From Neckera pumila (taxonomy: Eukaryota; Streptophyta; Bryopsida; Hypnales; Neckeraceae), in the NCBI GenBank assembly GCA_963969595.1, contig OZ018415.1, positions 248,001 through 312,000 on the forward strand: a stretch of 64,000 bases of DNA, in the 5' to 3' direction. Positions within the stretch are counted from its first letter, which is position 1; the number at the start of each line of letters is the position of its first letter. Of the stretch, positions 33,358-44,838 are shown one piece after another. The notes under the pieces are model-generated. The model was not told where the DNA came from and searched no databases. It worked only from the letters and a program-made list of their open reading frames with translations. A program made the translations under genes and the position numbers.

Positions 33358-34507
33358 TTTAAGAATTTTAGTAAGTAAAATATCTTCTCAAGATGCAAGT
33401 AGCATTAGAGATTGTAACACTAGTAGAATGGTAACCTTGGAGGACCAAGCTCTAATACTATAGCTTGGTGCCTCTAAGACACCATTTCGCTAGTGTGAAA
33501 GAAATTTATGTATTTATTTTGCTTATTAAGCATTTCAGCATGTAAGATATGATAAATTTGTAGAAAAATTGAACTCAATACCATTTTGCTAGTGTGCAAA
33601 GACAAGGATGAGGATGAATGAAAATTAAAAAAATACCAAGAATGAATATTTTATTTAATATAAATGTGGATTTTTCATTTGGACCCATTTTCGGTCTGAT
33701 AAACTCACCTACTATGGTAAGCTTTGGCACTTCTCCCTAATCAAGGAGGGAAGAGAGATGAATGAACAAGAAGTACAAATAAAAAAAACTTTTTCTTTTT
33801 CAACAAAGAATGCATCCAAATGTTATCCACAATAGGTCTCCCACACAGGGTTGTCCGTAATAGGTACCTCTACCTTAGTTGGGGCCAGGGCTTTTTTTTT
33901 CACTGTAGAAGCTGTGCTCTGGCAGCACCGGATAGCATTAAATTTGGAGGGACGAGAATGCATTTGTTGCTTTCTGTCAGAACTGGCGAAATCTCGCCAA
34001 AAAAAAAAGCCCTGGTTGGGGCCCAGAAGTGCCAGTTCTGGGTTGCTTCTATAGTACGGTAGTGTCTACCATTTATTTTTCATAATTTTTTGCACGTCGT
34101 TTCTTTTGTTATCACCCTCCTTGGACGCTAGCCCCTGGTGGTAAAATGACTAGATTCTGGTTAAGTCCACTACTGTACTGTACAGTACTGTAGGCTCTGG
34201 TAGTAAGTCAAGAGTAAGTTACTGCTACAACCCAATAGCTGTCAAGGGCGGTTAAGTTGGCAATTTCCTTTTCATTTCTTTCTTTTTCCTCACACAGATG
34301 AGGTTGGCAACTTTTTTCTTTTTCTTTTTTTCTTTTTTTTCAAGATTTCATCTCCAAGTTCATGTCAATAGACTAATACCTGGAAAAATTTATTAGACAC
34401 ATCAACCTGATTAGCAAGGAAGGGGCAAAAATATTTGGTTATATGACTGTGAATATAGGACTCTTACGTTCTATAGATATGACAATTCACACAGACATAG
34501 TACCATT
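33358..34507. other. Intergenic, no gene seen
   Basis: Contains an inverted pair around 33880-34020 (CAGGGCTTTTTTTT / AAAAAAAAGCCCTGG and AGCACCGG-type blocks), suggesting a small hairpin element of about 140 bp. No credible coding sequence. Confidence 0.4.
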
Positions 34508-34568
34508 AGTAGTAGTAGTAGTATTAATAGTATTAATATAATAATAATAATTATTATTATTATCATTA
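34508..34568. repeat. Trinucleotide microsatellite (AGT/AAT/ATT)
   Basis: A run of AGT units grades into AAT and then ATT units. Confidence 0.9.
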
Positions 34569-34662
34569 GGATTCGGATTATTTTTTCTTTTGCCAAAAGG
34601 AAGGAAAAAGTCCCACCCTCCCTCCCTTATTAAAGATAGATTAGATTGGATTTATATCTTAA

Positions 34663-35583
34663 CCCCTAAAGGACCAACATGCATTTTTTGGCCGTATAGA
34701 AATTTTGGGCAGGTATGTGTGACTAGAAATATCCATATTTGAGGCCGAAATTTTAACAGAAGGTGGGGACAAGGAATATCTTCATGTGTACCAAGTTTCA
34801 TGACAATTTGAAATACGAGTCAAAAGTTGTGACCTAATATGTTATTTTTTTCATAACTGGGCAGTTTGGGCAGATCAGAAAAAATCATTTTTTCCGGAAA
34901 TCCTTTTTTGAAATTGGTTCTTTACATTTATATATACTTAAAAAGCTTTGAGTCATTCCATTTCAATCAATGAGTCAAAAGTTATGAGGGTTTTTGGTTT
35001 GCAAGCAGTTATAGATTGTCTACTCTAAAAAAAACTTTAAAGTTGTTTATTTAACTCAATTTTCAATATTTTTGGAAAAAAACAAACCTAGGATGTAGAT
35101 TGATTATTACAACATTACAACCGTTGGGATTGGCATTTTTAAATTCCATAATTAAATTTTTAACAATTTAGTATTTTGAATCATTTTCTACTTCTTTCTA
35201 CTTACTACTTTTTTCCTATATGTTGTACAATTCCAAATGATGTGAAATTTTTCAAGTATACAGAGAACTTGTTTAGGAAACTGAAGTCAAAGAAGCACCA
35301 CCTTTATTGGCATTTTTTCATTGAAAAGTGAGCTTGCAATGTGTAGCTGCCTAATTTTTTGCAGGATTGAAAAAATGGTTTTCAAGACTTTGAATGCTTA
35401 TATCTTATGATCCACATGGTGGAATTTTTTGAAATTTTTACGACATGTTTTCAAAATATTATACTACAAAATCCTATGGTTACATGTGTCAAAAATTGTA
35501 TTTTTCCAAAAATTTGGTAGTTGTATTAGAAATGGCAGTTTTGGAGCTTTTTTGGTGATTACATAGTCATGAAACTTTAGGGG
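34663..35583 (+). mobile_element. TTAA-flanked 0.92-kb element
   Basis: TTAA at 34659-34662, then CCCCTAAAGGACCAACATGC; GAAACTTTAGGGG then TTAA at 35584-35587. Length 921 bp and non-coding. It is about 90% similar by eye to the copy at 60766-61688. Confidence 0.9.
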
Positions 35584-35587
35584 TTAA

Positions 35588-36321
35588 CCCTGGAGCGCCG
35601 CGGACACCATTCCGTGGCGTTCCGTTGACAATAGTGTTGAGCTAAGAAGAGTTCAAAAGCATTTTTCATCCTCCTTTCCCTTGTTGACCTTTCACATTGG
35701 GTTATGAAGAGTATCCAATTGAGTTTGTACTCTTTCCAATTTTTGTCTTCACGGAAATGAGAAGCTATTAAAAAAAACGGATCACAAAATATGTTGTTTT
35801 AGAGTATTTTGGGAAGTTGTTGCTCCTTGCTTTAAATCTGAAATTTCTCCACAAAATTATATTTTTTGAGTTTGAGTCAAACTAACAAAATGAAGGTCAC
35901 CTACTCTAGTTTCTACTCCAATTTGAATTTTGAAAAATTCCTAATATTGCATATTTTATTACAATTTGGACATTGGATGTTTATCAATGTCTATTGTTTT
36001 CTAATTAATTATAAAATGACACAGAAATTGAGTTTACAACATGATTTTGTCATTGGGATATACACTTATGGTGAAATTTTCAGATTTTTTGAAATATTTT
36101 TCTATTTCATATGATTTTTCTTCATTTTTTCTTAAGAAATTCTTAATAAAATGAATTTTCTACAAAAAAGTCTAAATTTTTCAGAAATGAAGAAGACATA
36201 TACTTTCATCTTTGAATAATAAATATAAATTTTTTCATCCATATCTAGTTGCAAATAGTAGCAAATTGAATGATGGACAGTGAGGTTTGAAATCAATGGT
36301 CATGGGTACATCATTTAGGGG
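35588..36321. mobile_element. Possible further TTAA element abutting the previous one
   Basis: The TTAA at 35584-35587 is followed by CCCTGGAGCG, and CATTTAGGGG precedes TTAA at 36322-36325. Only the right end matches the family terminus well, so the pairing is tentative. An 82-codon frame inside has no motif. Confidence 0.35.
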
Positions 36322-36628
36322 TTAATTATCCTATTTTTTTCTCCGTTCATTGATTTAGGGCTATAATACAATCTAAAATAAACCCCTAAACATCTCAATC
36401 CTTTTCTGAATTTCTGTACATTTTTGTTTATATCTTTACATAGAAACATCATTTATCAAAATTTCATGAATTTGGTCATTAAGGAAGGTTGTCTTTTCTA
36501 GATTAAAATATTACATTGGATGAATGAGAACTTAGCTGAATGAAACAGTGCATCAAAGCCCTTTGTTCATCGTCCAAAATATGGACGTCGATGTGCTTCA
36601 GGATTAAGGGAAGATAACTACTGGCTTA

Positions 36629-37924
36629 GAGCATCCCCACCTGGCTTGCAAAATGCAAGCCAGGTTGCAAGTGTGGCAGTCCATTTTGCAAGCCAGGGAA
36701 GAAGAGTCGCCCCACCCACGGCCGCTTAACCCCTAAAGGCCCAAGGCCTTTTTTTTGCCAAAAAACACCCAAAACTGCCATTTTTTAGCAAAGAGTGAAA
36801 AAAAAATTAAAAATGTTTTTTTTGCACATCTAACCGTAGGATCTTACACCTAACTAGTATAAGAATGTGTACAAAAAATTTCAGAATTTTTGACCGCATA
36901 GATTGCAAGATATCTGCGTTTAAAGTGAAAAAAACAAGGTTTTCAGCACATTGTGGGATTGGATTTTTTGACTTTGAACAATTTTAGCTTAAAATTTTTG
37001 CGCTACAGAGTTTTGAGCTTTAAATGTTTATAGTGGAGAATTGAGTTGACAATCTACCAAAAAAAAAAAAATTCAAAAAATCTTAATTTTCATTATTAAA
37101 AAAATTGTTAAGTAGAATTAGATACGAGAGAGAAGGAAAATCTAAAATATTCATATATTTTAGATGGAATTAAAATGCATTAATCCCAATGGTGAGATTG
37201 TTCTAGCAAATAAATTGAACCATGCCAAAAGAAAAAATTTGAAAAATTTGAAAAATTTCATTAAAAAATGAGTCTTACAAATTATTTTTTTCAAAAAGAT
37301 GCTCTAACTGCCCCCAAAACAAGAATGTTCATAACTTTCTCATAACACATCCAAATGAAATGAATCAAAGCTTTCCAGATAGACAAAAATCTAATCTATG
37401 GGAAAAAAAATTCGAAAAAAAAAAATTTATTTTTTGCAAAATTTTTTTTGCTGCCCGCTCTCCCTTGTTTTGAGCTTATTTGGGCATAACTTTTTTTCCC
37501 GGGCACCGATTGAAAAAAAAATTATACTCCCACAGAGCTTATCAGTTTTTCTATCTTCTAAAAAAATTTCAAAAAATCAAGACAAAATTTCAGCCTGTAG
37601 GTACCTGCCCGAAATCCCATTTGTCCGTTGAACGGACACTTGGGCCTTTAGGGGTTAAGAGGCCATCGCCATCCAATGAGCTACGTCCACATTCACGGAT
37701 CATGTCCTTGTTTTTTGGGAAAGTGGAAAAAGCGCTTGTCTCATGCGGTTTGCAAGCCAGTTTGCAAGCCACCCTTTGGCTTGCAAAAGAGACCGGTTTT
37801 GCAAGCCACCGGAGACTTTTGGCTTGGCCTCTTAACAAATTCATCCATTATGCAAGACAGGTGGGACAATTTTGCAAGCCTCTCTTAACAAGTCATCCAA
37901 TATGCAAGACGGGTGGGGATGCTC
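36629..37924. mobile_element. Tourist/Harbinger-like MITE split by a TTAA element
   Basis: GAGCATCCCCACCTGGCTTG begins after TTA (36626-36628), and GGTGGGGATGCTC ends before TTA (37925-37927). A TTA target duplication and GAGCATCCCCACC ends fit the PIF/Harbinger (Tourist) type. The body is built of repeated 'tttgcaagcca' motifs in both orientations. The TTAA element at 36730-37654 sits inside it, so the MITE is older. Confidence 0.8.
36730..37654 (+). mobile_element. TTAA-flanked 0.92-kb element inside a MITE
   Basis: TTAA at 36726-36729, then CCCCTAAAGGCCCAAGGCC; TTGGGCCTTTAGGGG then TTAA at 37655-37658. Both ends are intact, with 14-16-bp inverted repeats. Just inside the right end lies the TGTCCG..CGGACA hairpin. 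The interior is collinear with 12221-13109. The open frames across its right part are non-genic. Confidence 0.9.
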
Positions 37925-38437
37925 TTAGTTTTCAGAATCAGACTTCAATAACATAGGATTAACACACACGTGATCAGTGACTGGGCTCTGGCTCAGTCAA
38001 AATGGCGCTCCTCTGATGGGACCCAGCCTTACCAAAGTTAAAGTCTGATGAGCTGGTTAATTACAGCTTTGATTTGGGTTCGGCAAATTAGCACAGAGCA
38101 TTAAAGATCCATAGTACTGTACTGGCCTTGGCAGGACGTTAAATCGTGCCATCCAATGTGAGCCCTGCGGTTCGAATTTACCCCGGGGAAAACGCAGGAA
38201 TTTTTTATTTGCCAAATTTTTTTTTTTTTTGCTTGCAAAATCTGAGTTCATATTTGCAATCAGAGGCCCCAATCTAGCTAGAGGGCTAGTAAGTATCCCT
38301 AAATACGACTCAAATATAATTTTTTTTTACTTTTACCCTCAAGAATCTTGAATTTATCCTACTGTCCACATTGGATGGCACAATTTAACATGTTTCATGG
38401 TCTTGGTTCACCAATGTTTGAATTGTGGGATCCAATT

Positions 38438-38880
38438 TAAGGTAGTAGGCTTGAATTTTGGAGGGTCATTTAGAACCGCCATATAGACTCGCCTAGAATG
38501 GACATGCAATGGTGTTCAAATGGATCTTCTATAGTCATTGAATGGATCAATAAAAAAATTAATATTTATTGCAAGAGCCAATCGTTGTCTTGCGTTCCCC
38601 ATTTCTCTCTAGAAGTTGCAAGTGAACAATTTATAGAATACCTATGGTCATAAATAGGGACCTATGACACATCTTGTTTGAAAATTCATTAGTAATTAAA
38701 AAATGCTTCAAAAAATATGAAACGACTTGTGTTACAATCAAAATCTATTTTTCTTTGTCTGAAAAATGAGCAAAAAATATTTCCATCCAAGAAACCACAT
38801 GAATAAGGCGGACTAGCCTTTAGGTGCTCGCTTTTAGAGCCTCCTACCTAGTGAGTTTGCTCTAAAAACTGAGTACCTTA
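38438..38880. mobile_element. MITE with TAAGGTAG-type ends (copy 3)
   Basis: The left end is TAAGGTAGTAGGC and the right end TTTGCTCTAAAAACTGAGTACCTTA. The interior is the reverse complement of that of 1441-1843 ('attgcaagagccaa' against 'tggctcttgcaat'). Confidence 0.65.
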
Positions 38881-40076
38881 TGGCTAACTAAACTTGTAGT
38901 TGGATACGTCTTAAGGATTGGTTTTGTTCCATAGCTGATAGCTGTTCTACAAATACTAGCGTGAGATTAGCAAAGTAGCTCTTTTGTATCTAAAGTAAAG
39001 CAGCCCATTGTGGTCAGAATTAGGAGTCTGCCATCATCTCATCACCAAAGTTTTTCAGTTTTTTTACCATGTGAAGACAAGTATGAGAATTTGTGAAGGC
39101 AATTGAAATCATAATTTTCAGACAGAGTATGAATTAGCTATGAATTTCTCAAGTGTTCAGCCCAAAGAAGTCGACAGACTACCCCAAAACCAATTGCAAG
39201 TGTATCCATAATGCTCACCTACCTCTTCTAAAGGAGACAATTTTTTTTTATATGTGGATGGCCATAAAAAGTCACTTCCTACAATGACTTACACTGAAAT
39301 TACTGCATGTTCTTAATAGGGTCACTAATTACTCCAATGAAGTTAGGTGAGATGTTGATTGTGGTCAGAAAAACCACAATGGGGTCATCGTGTGTCCCCC
39401 ATGGGTCATTTGACCACAATGGGCTGCCTTACCTTGTACTGTATTTCTGCTAGCAAAGCTGCTTTGGGAAAAACATGGCTTCTTCACAATCTAATATTGC
39501 CCCTTCTGAGTTTTTTTGATGTATTTGAGGTTTATGTGCAAGTTTATGAGTGAATCTCGAATTTCTTTTGTGTGAAAGCAATAACACAAGTTTGTGGGCT
39601 GAAGACACCTCGTATATGCACTTCAATATACTAATGGTTTGTTTTTGTGTATGGGTGCAGATGAGGCCCACGACCTCGCAAAGTATTTTGGATTCTTCAC
39701 AAATATTTTATTCCTCATGATTAATCCTATTTGATGCTCTTGATAAAATGTTTATGATATGCAAAGTTCATATGATGACTTAATGGTTCTTGGCATTATT
39801 TTAAAAACTATCTCTTTGTTGTGACGCTTATTGTAGAAAAATGTATACTGCGGATACTCTGGCTCATATTATAGATATGATGTGATGTTGTTGGCCATTT
39901 GTAGACATAAGTCCTTTACCTTGACAAGAAAGTGTCTGATTTTACTAGTGTGGGTCTATGTTTGAAGTAAAATGCTTGAACAGAGATTGATGATACAAGA
40001 CATAAACTAGTTGAGCCTTGATCTGGAAATGAAGACAAGTCCATGTAATGAGCTTTCTCGGACATGAAATAGATTA
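38881..40076. other. Intergenic, no gene seen
   Basis: No ORF with a recognisable domain. A short inverted CCACAATGGG/CCCATTGTGG-type pair lies near 39370-39425. Confidence 0.4.
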
Positions 40077-40215
40077 GGGCCTCTTCACTCTATGGCCGTC
40101 CAAGTCGAGAGGCCGTGGGATTCTGCAATATGATTGGTGGAACCAATGGACCCTGCAATATGATTGGTGGAAACGACGGCCTCTCGACTTGGACGGCCAT
40201 AGTGTGAAGAGGCCC
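40077..40215. mobile_element. Short hairpin MITE, TTA target duplication
   Basis: GGGCCTCTTCACTCTATGGC starts after TTA (40074-40076), and its near-perfect reverse complement ends at 40215 before TTA (40216-40218). The arms are about 40 bp. The loop holds two copies of CTGCAATATGATTGGTGGA. TTA duplication and size fit a Tourist-like MITE; the arms are almost undiverged, so the insertion is recent. Confidence 0.9.
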
Positions 40216-41073
40216 TTAGCTTGGTGCTAGGAAGGCGGGATGTTCCAGAAAAGAGACTTTTTTCTTTTTTTCCTTTTTTTACACAGATGAGGTTGGCAAC
40301 TTGCAATGTGATGGGAACTTTAGACTAAGACCAAATGCAATGGAATAACAATATACAGGCTCTGCAAGAGCAAATTGTGGACTATTCCATGAGGCCTTTA
40401 GGGGTTAAATTCTATAGTAGTTACTTTTTGGAGCATGAAAAAGTTAACTTTAAGTACAACGGATAATAATTGGTACGGTACTGCACTGATTGTTGACACC
40501 GTAGATGCTGGTCGAGCTTATAGTTATATGACAAGCCTCTTGCGAAGGTAAAGCCCAATGTCAATGTAAAAAAAAAGACCCCCTATTTTATGCCGTCTTT
40601 GTTCAATTGTTAACACCTCTACTAGCTAATTTGGGGCCTGTGATTGCACATATGAATTCAGAATTTGCAAAAAAAATCATGCACAGATAACATTATTAAC
40701 CAGACCTGGGGGGGAGGGGAGGGGGGCGATCCTTTTTCCTCTCCAGAAAGAGGGAGCCCCCTTGCTCTGAAGGTTTTAAAAAATTGGCACCTGGAGGAAG
40801 GATATGGGCCACCTGATGGACAAGCTTAGACCACCCAATTAGGCTTTGAGAACTCAATAATACTCAACCAATCATGTGTTCTATATTATAATTGAACTCC
40901 CAAGGTATCCAGGGAGAAATTATACCTCCACCTAGAGAGAGAAAGTCTTTGGATTTAACAATGGCTAGTAGCAAAAAAAACATTCATGTGTTTTTCCAAG
41001 GGGTAAAACATGGGGGCAAAACGGCCTCCGTAAGAGGCTCGTCATACAGCTAAGCTCGATCATAGATGCCGAC
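40216..41073. other. Intergenic with an orphan TTAA-element end
   Basis: GAGGCCTTTAGGGG followed by TTAA (40405-40408) is a lone family terminus without a visible partner. A G-rich tract (GGGGGGGAGGGGAGGGGGG) lies near 40709-40728. Confidence 0.45.
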
Positions 41074-41304
41074 TAGGGAGGACTGACCCCTCTATTGCTC
41101 CAATCCGGGGTAAATGTAAAAATTGCCCCCTATTTGGGGCCGTGTAAATTTTGTTTCTCTTCACCTCCCTAGACTAATTTGGGGTCTCTGATTGCAAATA
41201 TGAATTCAAAATTTGCAGTTTTTTTCATGGATGGCAAATAAAAAGATTCCAGTGTTTTATCCAGGGATAGAAAACGGGGCAATAGAGGGGTCAGTCCTCC
41301 CTGG
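41074..41304. mobile_element. MITE with AGGGAGGACTGACCCCTCTA ends
   Basis: TAGGGAGGACTGACCCCTCT at 41074 is mirrored by AGAGGGGTCAGTCCTCCCTG near 41284-41303. The ends are perfectly inverted over about 24 bp. The interior block 'ttgcaaatatgaattc' also occurs near 40650 and, inverted, near 38245, so related debris is nearby. Confidence 0.8.
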
Positions 41305-41682
41305 CCGCAGAAGCCTGCACATGATCCGCCATTTGAACAGCATAGAGATTACATAGGATATACATTCAACACCAAATATCCAAACAGCAGATATGGTTTT
41401 AATATCCGCTTTCCCTGCACCAGCCAGCCTGTGAGTGCAGCACCCCCGAGGAAAGGACTGAAGCAGCATCATCGGTAATATGGCGGTAAGTTGTAAGCGG
41501 GGTCCTCGCCGGCTGCACCAGCAGGCTCGCCTGGTCGACCTCTTCGTCACCTTCCTCGCCGGCTTCGTGCTCCGATCCCGACTAAGTTAGCTCACGGCAG
41601 GTCGGAGCTTTTGGCGTCTTCAGCACGTCGAAGCAGATCGACCGCTTTCATTCGTTTGCTGGCCCGTCATTTCATTCCTTGA

Positions 41683-42764
41683 ATGGCACTTGTGTCAGAC
41701 AGCAAGGCTGGGCAGCGGGTGCAGGGTTCTGGTTGTTCGAGCAGTGTCGGAAACCCAGCGAATGGAGCAGTGGTAGTCGACGTCGATTCCGACGACGGGG
41801 ACAAGGAGGTTATTTCCAGGAAGCAGGTGAAGAACCTTATCTGGATCGAAAATTCGAAGCGGCACAAGCAGGCGCTGGAGTTTTGGAGGAGGCAGGACGA
41901 TCTGTGTACGCGGAGGGTGGACAGCAAGCGGAAGCAGAGCCTGGCGGTCAAGAACGAAGTGTACCAATTGGTTGGGTTCTACAGCGTTTTCCAGGGGGTG
42001 CTGCTCACGGCCGTGTCCCAGTCGAATCTCTTGCACTGCAACAACTGGTGGAGTGCGTTTTCCCTGTCGGGGTTGGCGTCGTGTGTGGTGTTGATTGGGA
42101 TCGGTCAGAAGTTCTGGACCGTCTGGGGGCTTGAGCGGACCATTTTGTCCGAGAAGGCTTCTCGAGAGGTATAGATCGATCATCGATCCCGTCGGTCGGT
42201 CGGTGGATCTCCTATCTGTTAAGTTCAAACGCTAGCTGTTGATGTTGATGAAATTTTGTCACTTGAAGTTAGGGTTGACGTATTGATTTATTGATTGTAT
42301 TGATTGTTATTTCTTGGTGAAACAGAGTATGGTATAGCACACATGATCTTGTTCGTAGCCAAAGTCTGACTCGTACTTATTGCACAAACAGGAACTTAAG
42401 CTAGCTGTCGTGGATTTTCGTTGCTTTGCTATTAAGTTTGTTACATGGTTGATGGGGAATTCGTTACCTCGTGCGTATGTAGTTTTGGGCTGATCTGCCT
42501 ACACAAGCGTGATCTAAATCTCATATCTTCCGTTTTGCATCGCAGCTCCATGTCACTCGAGTTCAAAGATTGCTAACCGAGGGAGAGAACTTTAAGTTCC
42601 ATCTCCATGCGAAGGACGGTCCATCATATCGTAAGAGCAGGCATTGGAATTTGATTGCATCCATCCTTGGAGTAATCGTGGTTCTACTTCTATTCTCGGG
42701 CACTTTCCTAGCATCCATCCATCAAATCTTGTGCAAGCCAGGGAAGACTTTGCCTGGATCTTGA
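41683..42764 (+). CDS. Plant-type membrane protein with three TM segments, two exons
   Basis: Exon 1 is 41683-42168 (donor GAG|GTATAG) and exon 2 is 42546-42764 (acceptor CGCAG|CTCCAT), both phase 0, giving 234 residues with a TGA stop. An acidic N-terminus carries DVDSDDGDKE. A charged helical segment (about 45-92) precedes two membrane spans at about 94-112 (GFYSVFQGVLLTAVSQ) and 124-142, separated by a CNNWW loop; a third lies at about 196-218 (LIASILGVIVVLLLFSG). The 'VYQLV-FYSVFQGVLLTA-QS-L-C-NWW' pattern is one I associate with an uncharacterised plant family. Upstream sequence is GC-richer than average, consistent with an active promoter. Biochemical role unknown. Confidence 0.8.
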
Positions 42765-43522
42765 ATCACAGAGGTCTTGTTCTTTGGAAAAAATTTCCGA
42801 GTGCAAATTTCTTGTGTGGTGAGACACTGATTTCTTCTTGAGCTACTCATTTGAAAGACTTGAATTTCTTTGTTGGTATTAGATGTCATTTTATCTCAAT
42901 GGATACCAGATCTGAATGATTATTTCTGGGTGCATGTACACTTATTTTCCTACTCATTTGAACGAATCTAAGCGTCTAAACATTATGGGCTTGGTAATTA
43001 GCTGAAAGTGAGCTTGTTGTTATGAGAAACACCATCCCGAGCGGCCTAGCCATGGTAGAGGTTCACGAAGGATGATAATTCTGTCTGACACCGCTGTAAA
43101 TCCATGTTTATTCTCCATGGTTATATTACATTTGAACAGTGGTATTAGGTGTACTTGAGCTTTTGGAGAGAAATATTTAAAAATAAAATAAAATATCCTT
43201 TTCGATCATGCTCAATCACTGGTTCAAATCAATGACGCCACAATGTCATTAGGCTAGTCAAGATTATGTCATCCAACATTATAACCGTGCTTTCCACATC
43301 CACTCACAGAAATGGACTCTATTGAGGTTATGAATCACAAAGTAATGCATTTTATCTCTCGAGTCTGATTGTGCAGTTGCAGTTGGAAAGATTGTTGTCC
43401 GTTCCTAGCATTTGGAGAGTTTCATTTGAAGTATTGTTAAAGGTAGGTCTTCCTGTATATTGCATGTCTTGGCGTTAATTCTTCGCGTGTTTGTGCAGGT
43501 TTTGGAAAGTTCTTCAACTACA
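42765..43522 (+). other. Intergenic and probable 5' leader of the next gene
   Basis: An apparent short 5' UTR intron (GTAGGT at 43443, GCAG at 43495-43498) lies just before the next gene's ATG. Otherwise no feature is seen. Confidence 0.4.
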
Positions 43523-44002
43523 ATGACCACTGAAATTATCAACAAGACGAACCATTCATTCGATTTGAAGGAAGGGAATGCCGGGGCGTACCGTTTCCTG
43601 AAGCAGTTAGATGCTAAGGCCAAGGTTTCGATAACAGTGGATCCCAATGCCACCTATCGGGAATACATGGTGGCAACCGGGAAGAAAGGGGAAACAATCA
43701 TTCTCACCTCGGACGATTTCAGTGAATACAAAGTCATTGATATCGAGGAGAGCCCTGGGGAGGCTCCAGGAACCGTGATTTTTAAGCATGTGCCTAGGCA
43801 TCCAAGAAGATCGGCTTCAAAACAATCTAATGTTGGAGGTGCTGGGGTTGGATCGGACCCTCCAGCTTCGTCCGCAGCCGCGGTTGGATCGGTCCCTGCA
43901 GTTTCGTCAGCAGCTGGGGGTGAATCGGTCCCTCCAGCTTCGTCAGCAGCTAGCAGTAAGCCTTGGAATAAAAAGCTGAAATCATGGTTCAAACGAACTT
44001 GA
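43523..44002 (+). CDS. Small DUF7748-like plant protein with Ala/Ser/Pro repeat tail
   Basis: A 159-residue single-exon frame from ATG 43523 to TGA 44000-44002; the open frame continues upstream through a probable splice acceptor, so this ATG is the natural start. Residues 1-90 form a compact beta-rich domain: TTEIINKTNHSFDLKEG, VSITVDPNATYREYMVA, ETIILTSDDFSEYKVIDI. The 'NKT..LDLKE' and 'V(D)xNATYREY...LTSDD' signature is that of a plant-specific uncharacterised domain, which I believe is DUF7748. The tail (about 105-145) is a threefold imperfect repeat of GSDPPASSAA-type units, then a basic end (KKLKSWFKR). No signal peptide or membrane span. Function unknown. Confidence 0.75.
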   Translation: MTTEIINKTNHSFDLKEGNAGAYRFLKQLDAKAKVSITVDPNATYREYMVATGKKGETIILTSDDFSEYKVIDIEESPGEAPGTVIFKHVPRHPRRSASKQSNVGGAGVGSDPPASSAAAVGSVPAVSSAAGGESVPPASSAASSKPWNKKLKSWFKRT

Positions 44003-44838
44003 ATGCCAACCGAACTTAGCGATGTACGTTGTTGGTGCATTGCCAGAGGCTGGACTCTTTTACTCTGCATTTCATCCGAAGTTTAGAGTTGGTACAGGAT
44101 TGCATTGCCTGGATCTGGAATACGTGTTTGGATTTTACCGCTTGCCTGGTACGGTGAACTGCGCGTCTGGTCATTGCGCTACTAGGTTTGAGTGGGTTGT
44201 AGCTTCATTACGTCGTTGTAATTAAGTGATGATTGACACATTTTCCACCCTTTTTACAAGGCTGGTTGAATGATCTTCATGTGAATCGGTGTAGTGTAAC
44301 TTTGGTTCAGTGAATTCACAAGAAGGTGCCTTCCTGTTTTGTTTTTTCAGTTGAGTTACGTAGGTGTGATCCATGGCCGTTCAAAAGGGTCCATCGTTTC
44401 TGAAGGTTGACTTTTCTGAAGATTCACGCTACTTGTTCATAAGATGTCCACTTTTCTCCAGTGAAGATGGTCTGTGAAGCATTAGTATTGGTGTTTTTGC
44501 TGCCATATCGGTTTGCAATTTCCTTTGCCGTCCTAGGTTCCACTCTCAAAACTTGTCACACATGTACTGATTTTCTCAAATTTGAATCTGTGAATTACAT
44601 TGCCAAAAGGAGTGCTTGGTCACAACAGATGTCACAAGTTCAAAATTATGACTCATAAGTGGGTATGGATTGAAGCTTAGAACAATTGTACGAAACCTTG
44701 TCTTATTCACCGAAAATTACCAATGTGAGGGAAACTCCCCTTTCACGTTTTGCAGACTCTTCAAAAATCTAACTCGTATCTTTACAGTTTTGGCTGTACT
44801 TCTATCTTTTCGTGTCTGATTCTGCCAACTACAAATAA
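44003..44838. other. 3' flank and intergenic, no gene seen
   Basis: Probable 3' UTR followed by sequence with no recognisable gene. Confidence 0.4.

Noticed and set aside
37480..37956. 158-codon plus-strand frame
   Set aside because: Starts inside a TTAA element and crosses into the interrupted MITE, so it cannot be a gene.
41695..42228. 177-codon minus-strand frame
   Set aside because: Antisense of the membrane-protein exon; His/Pro/Arg-rich shadow.
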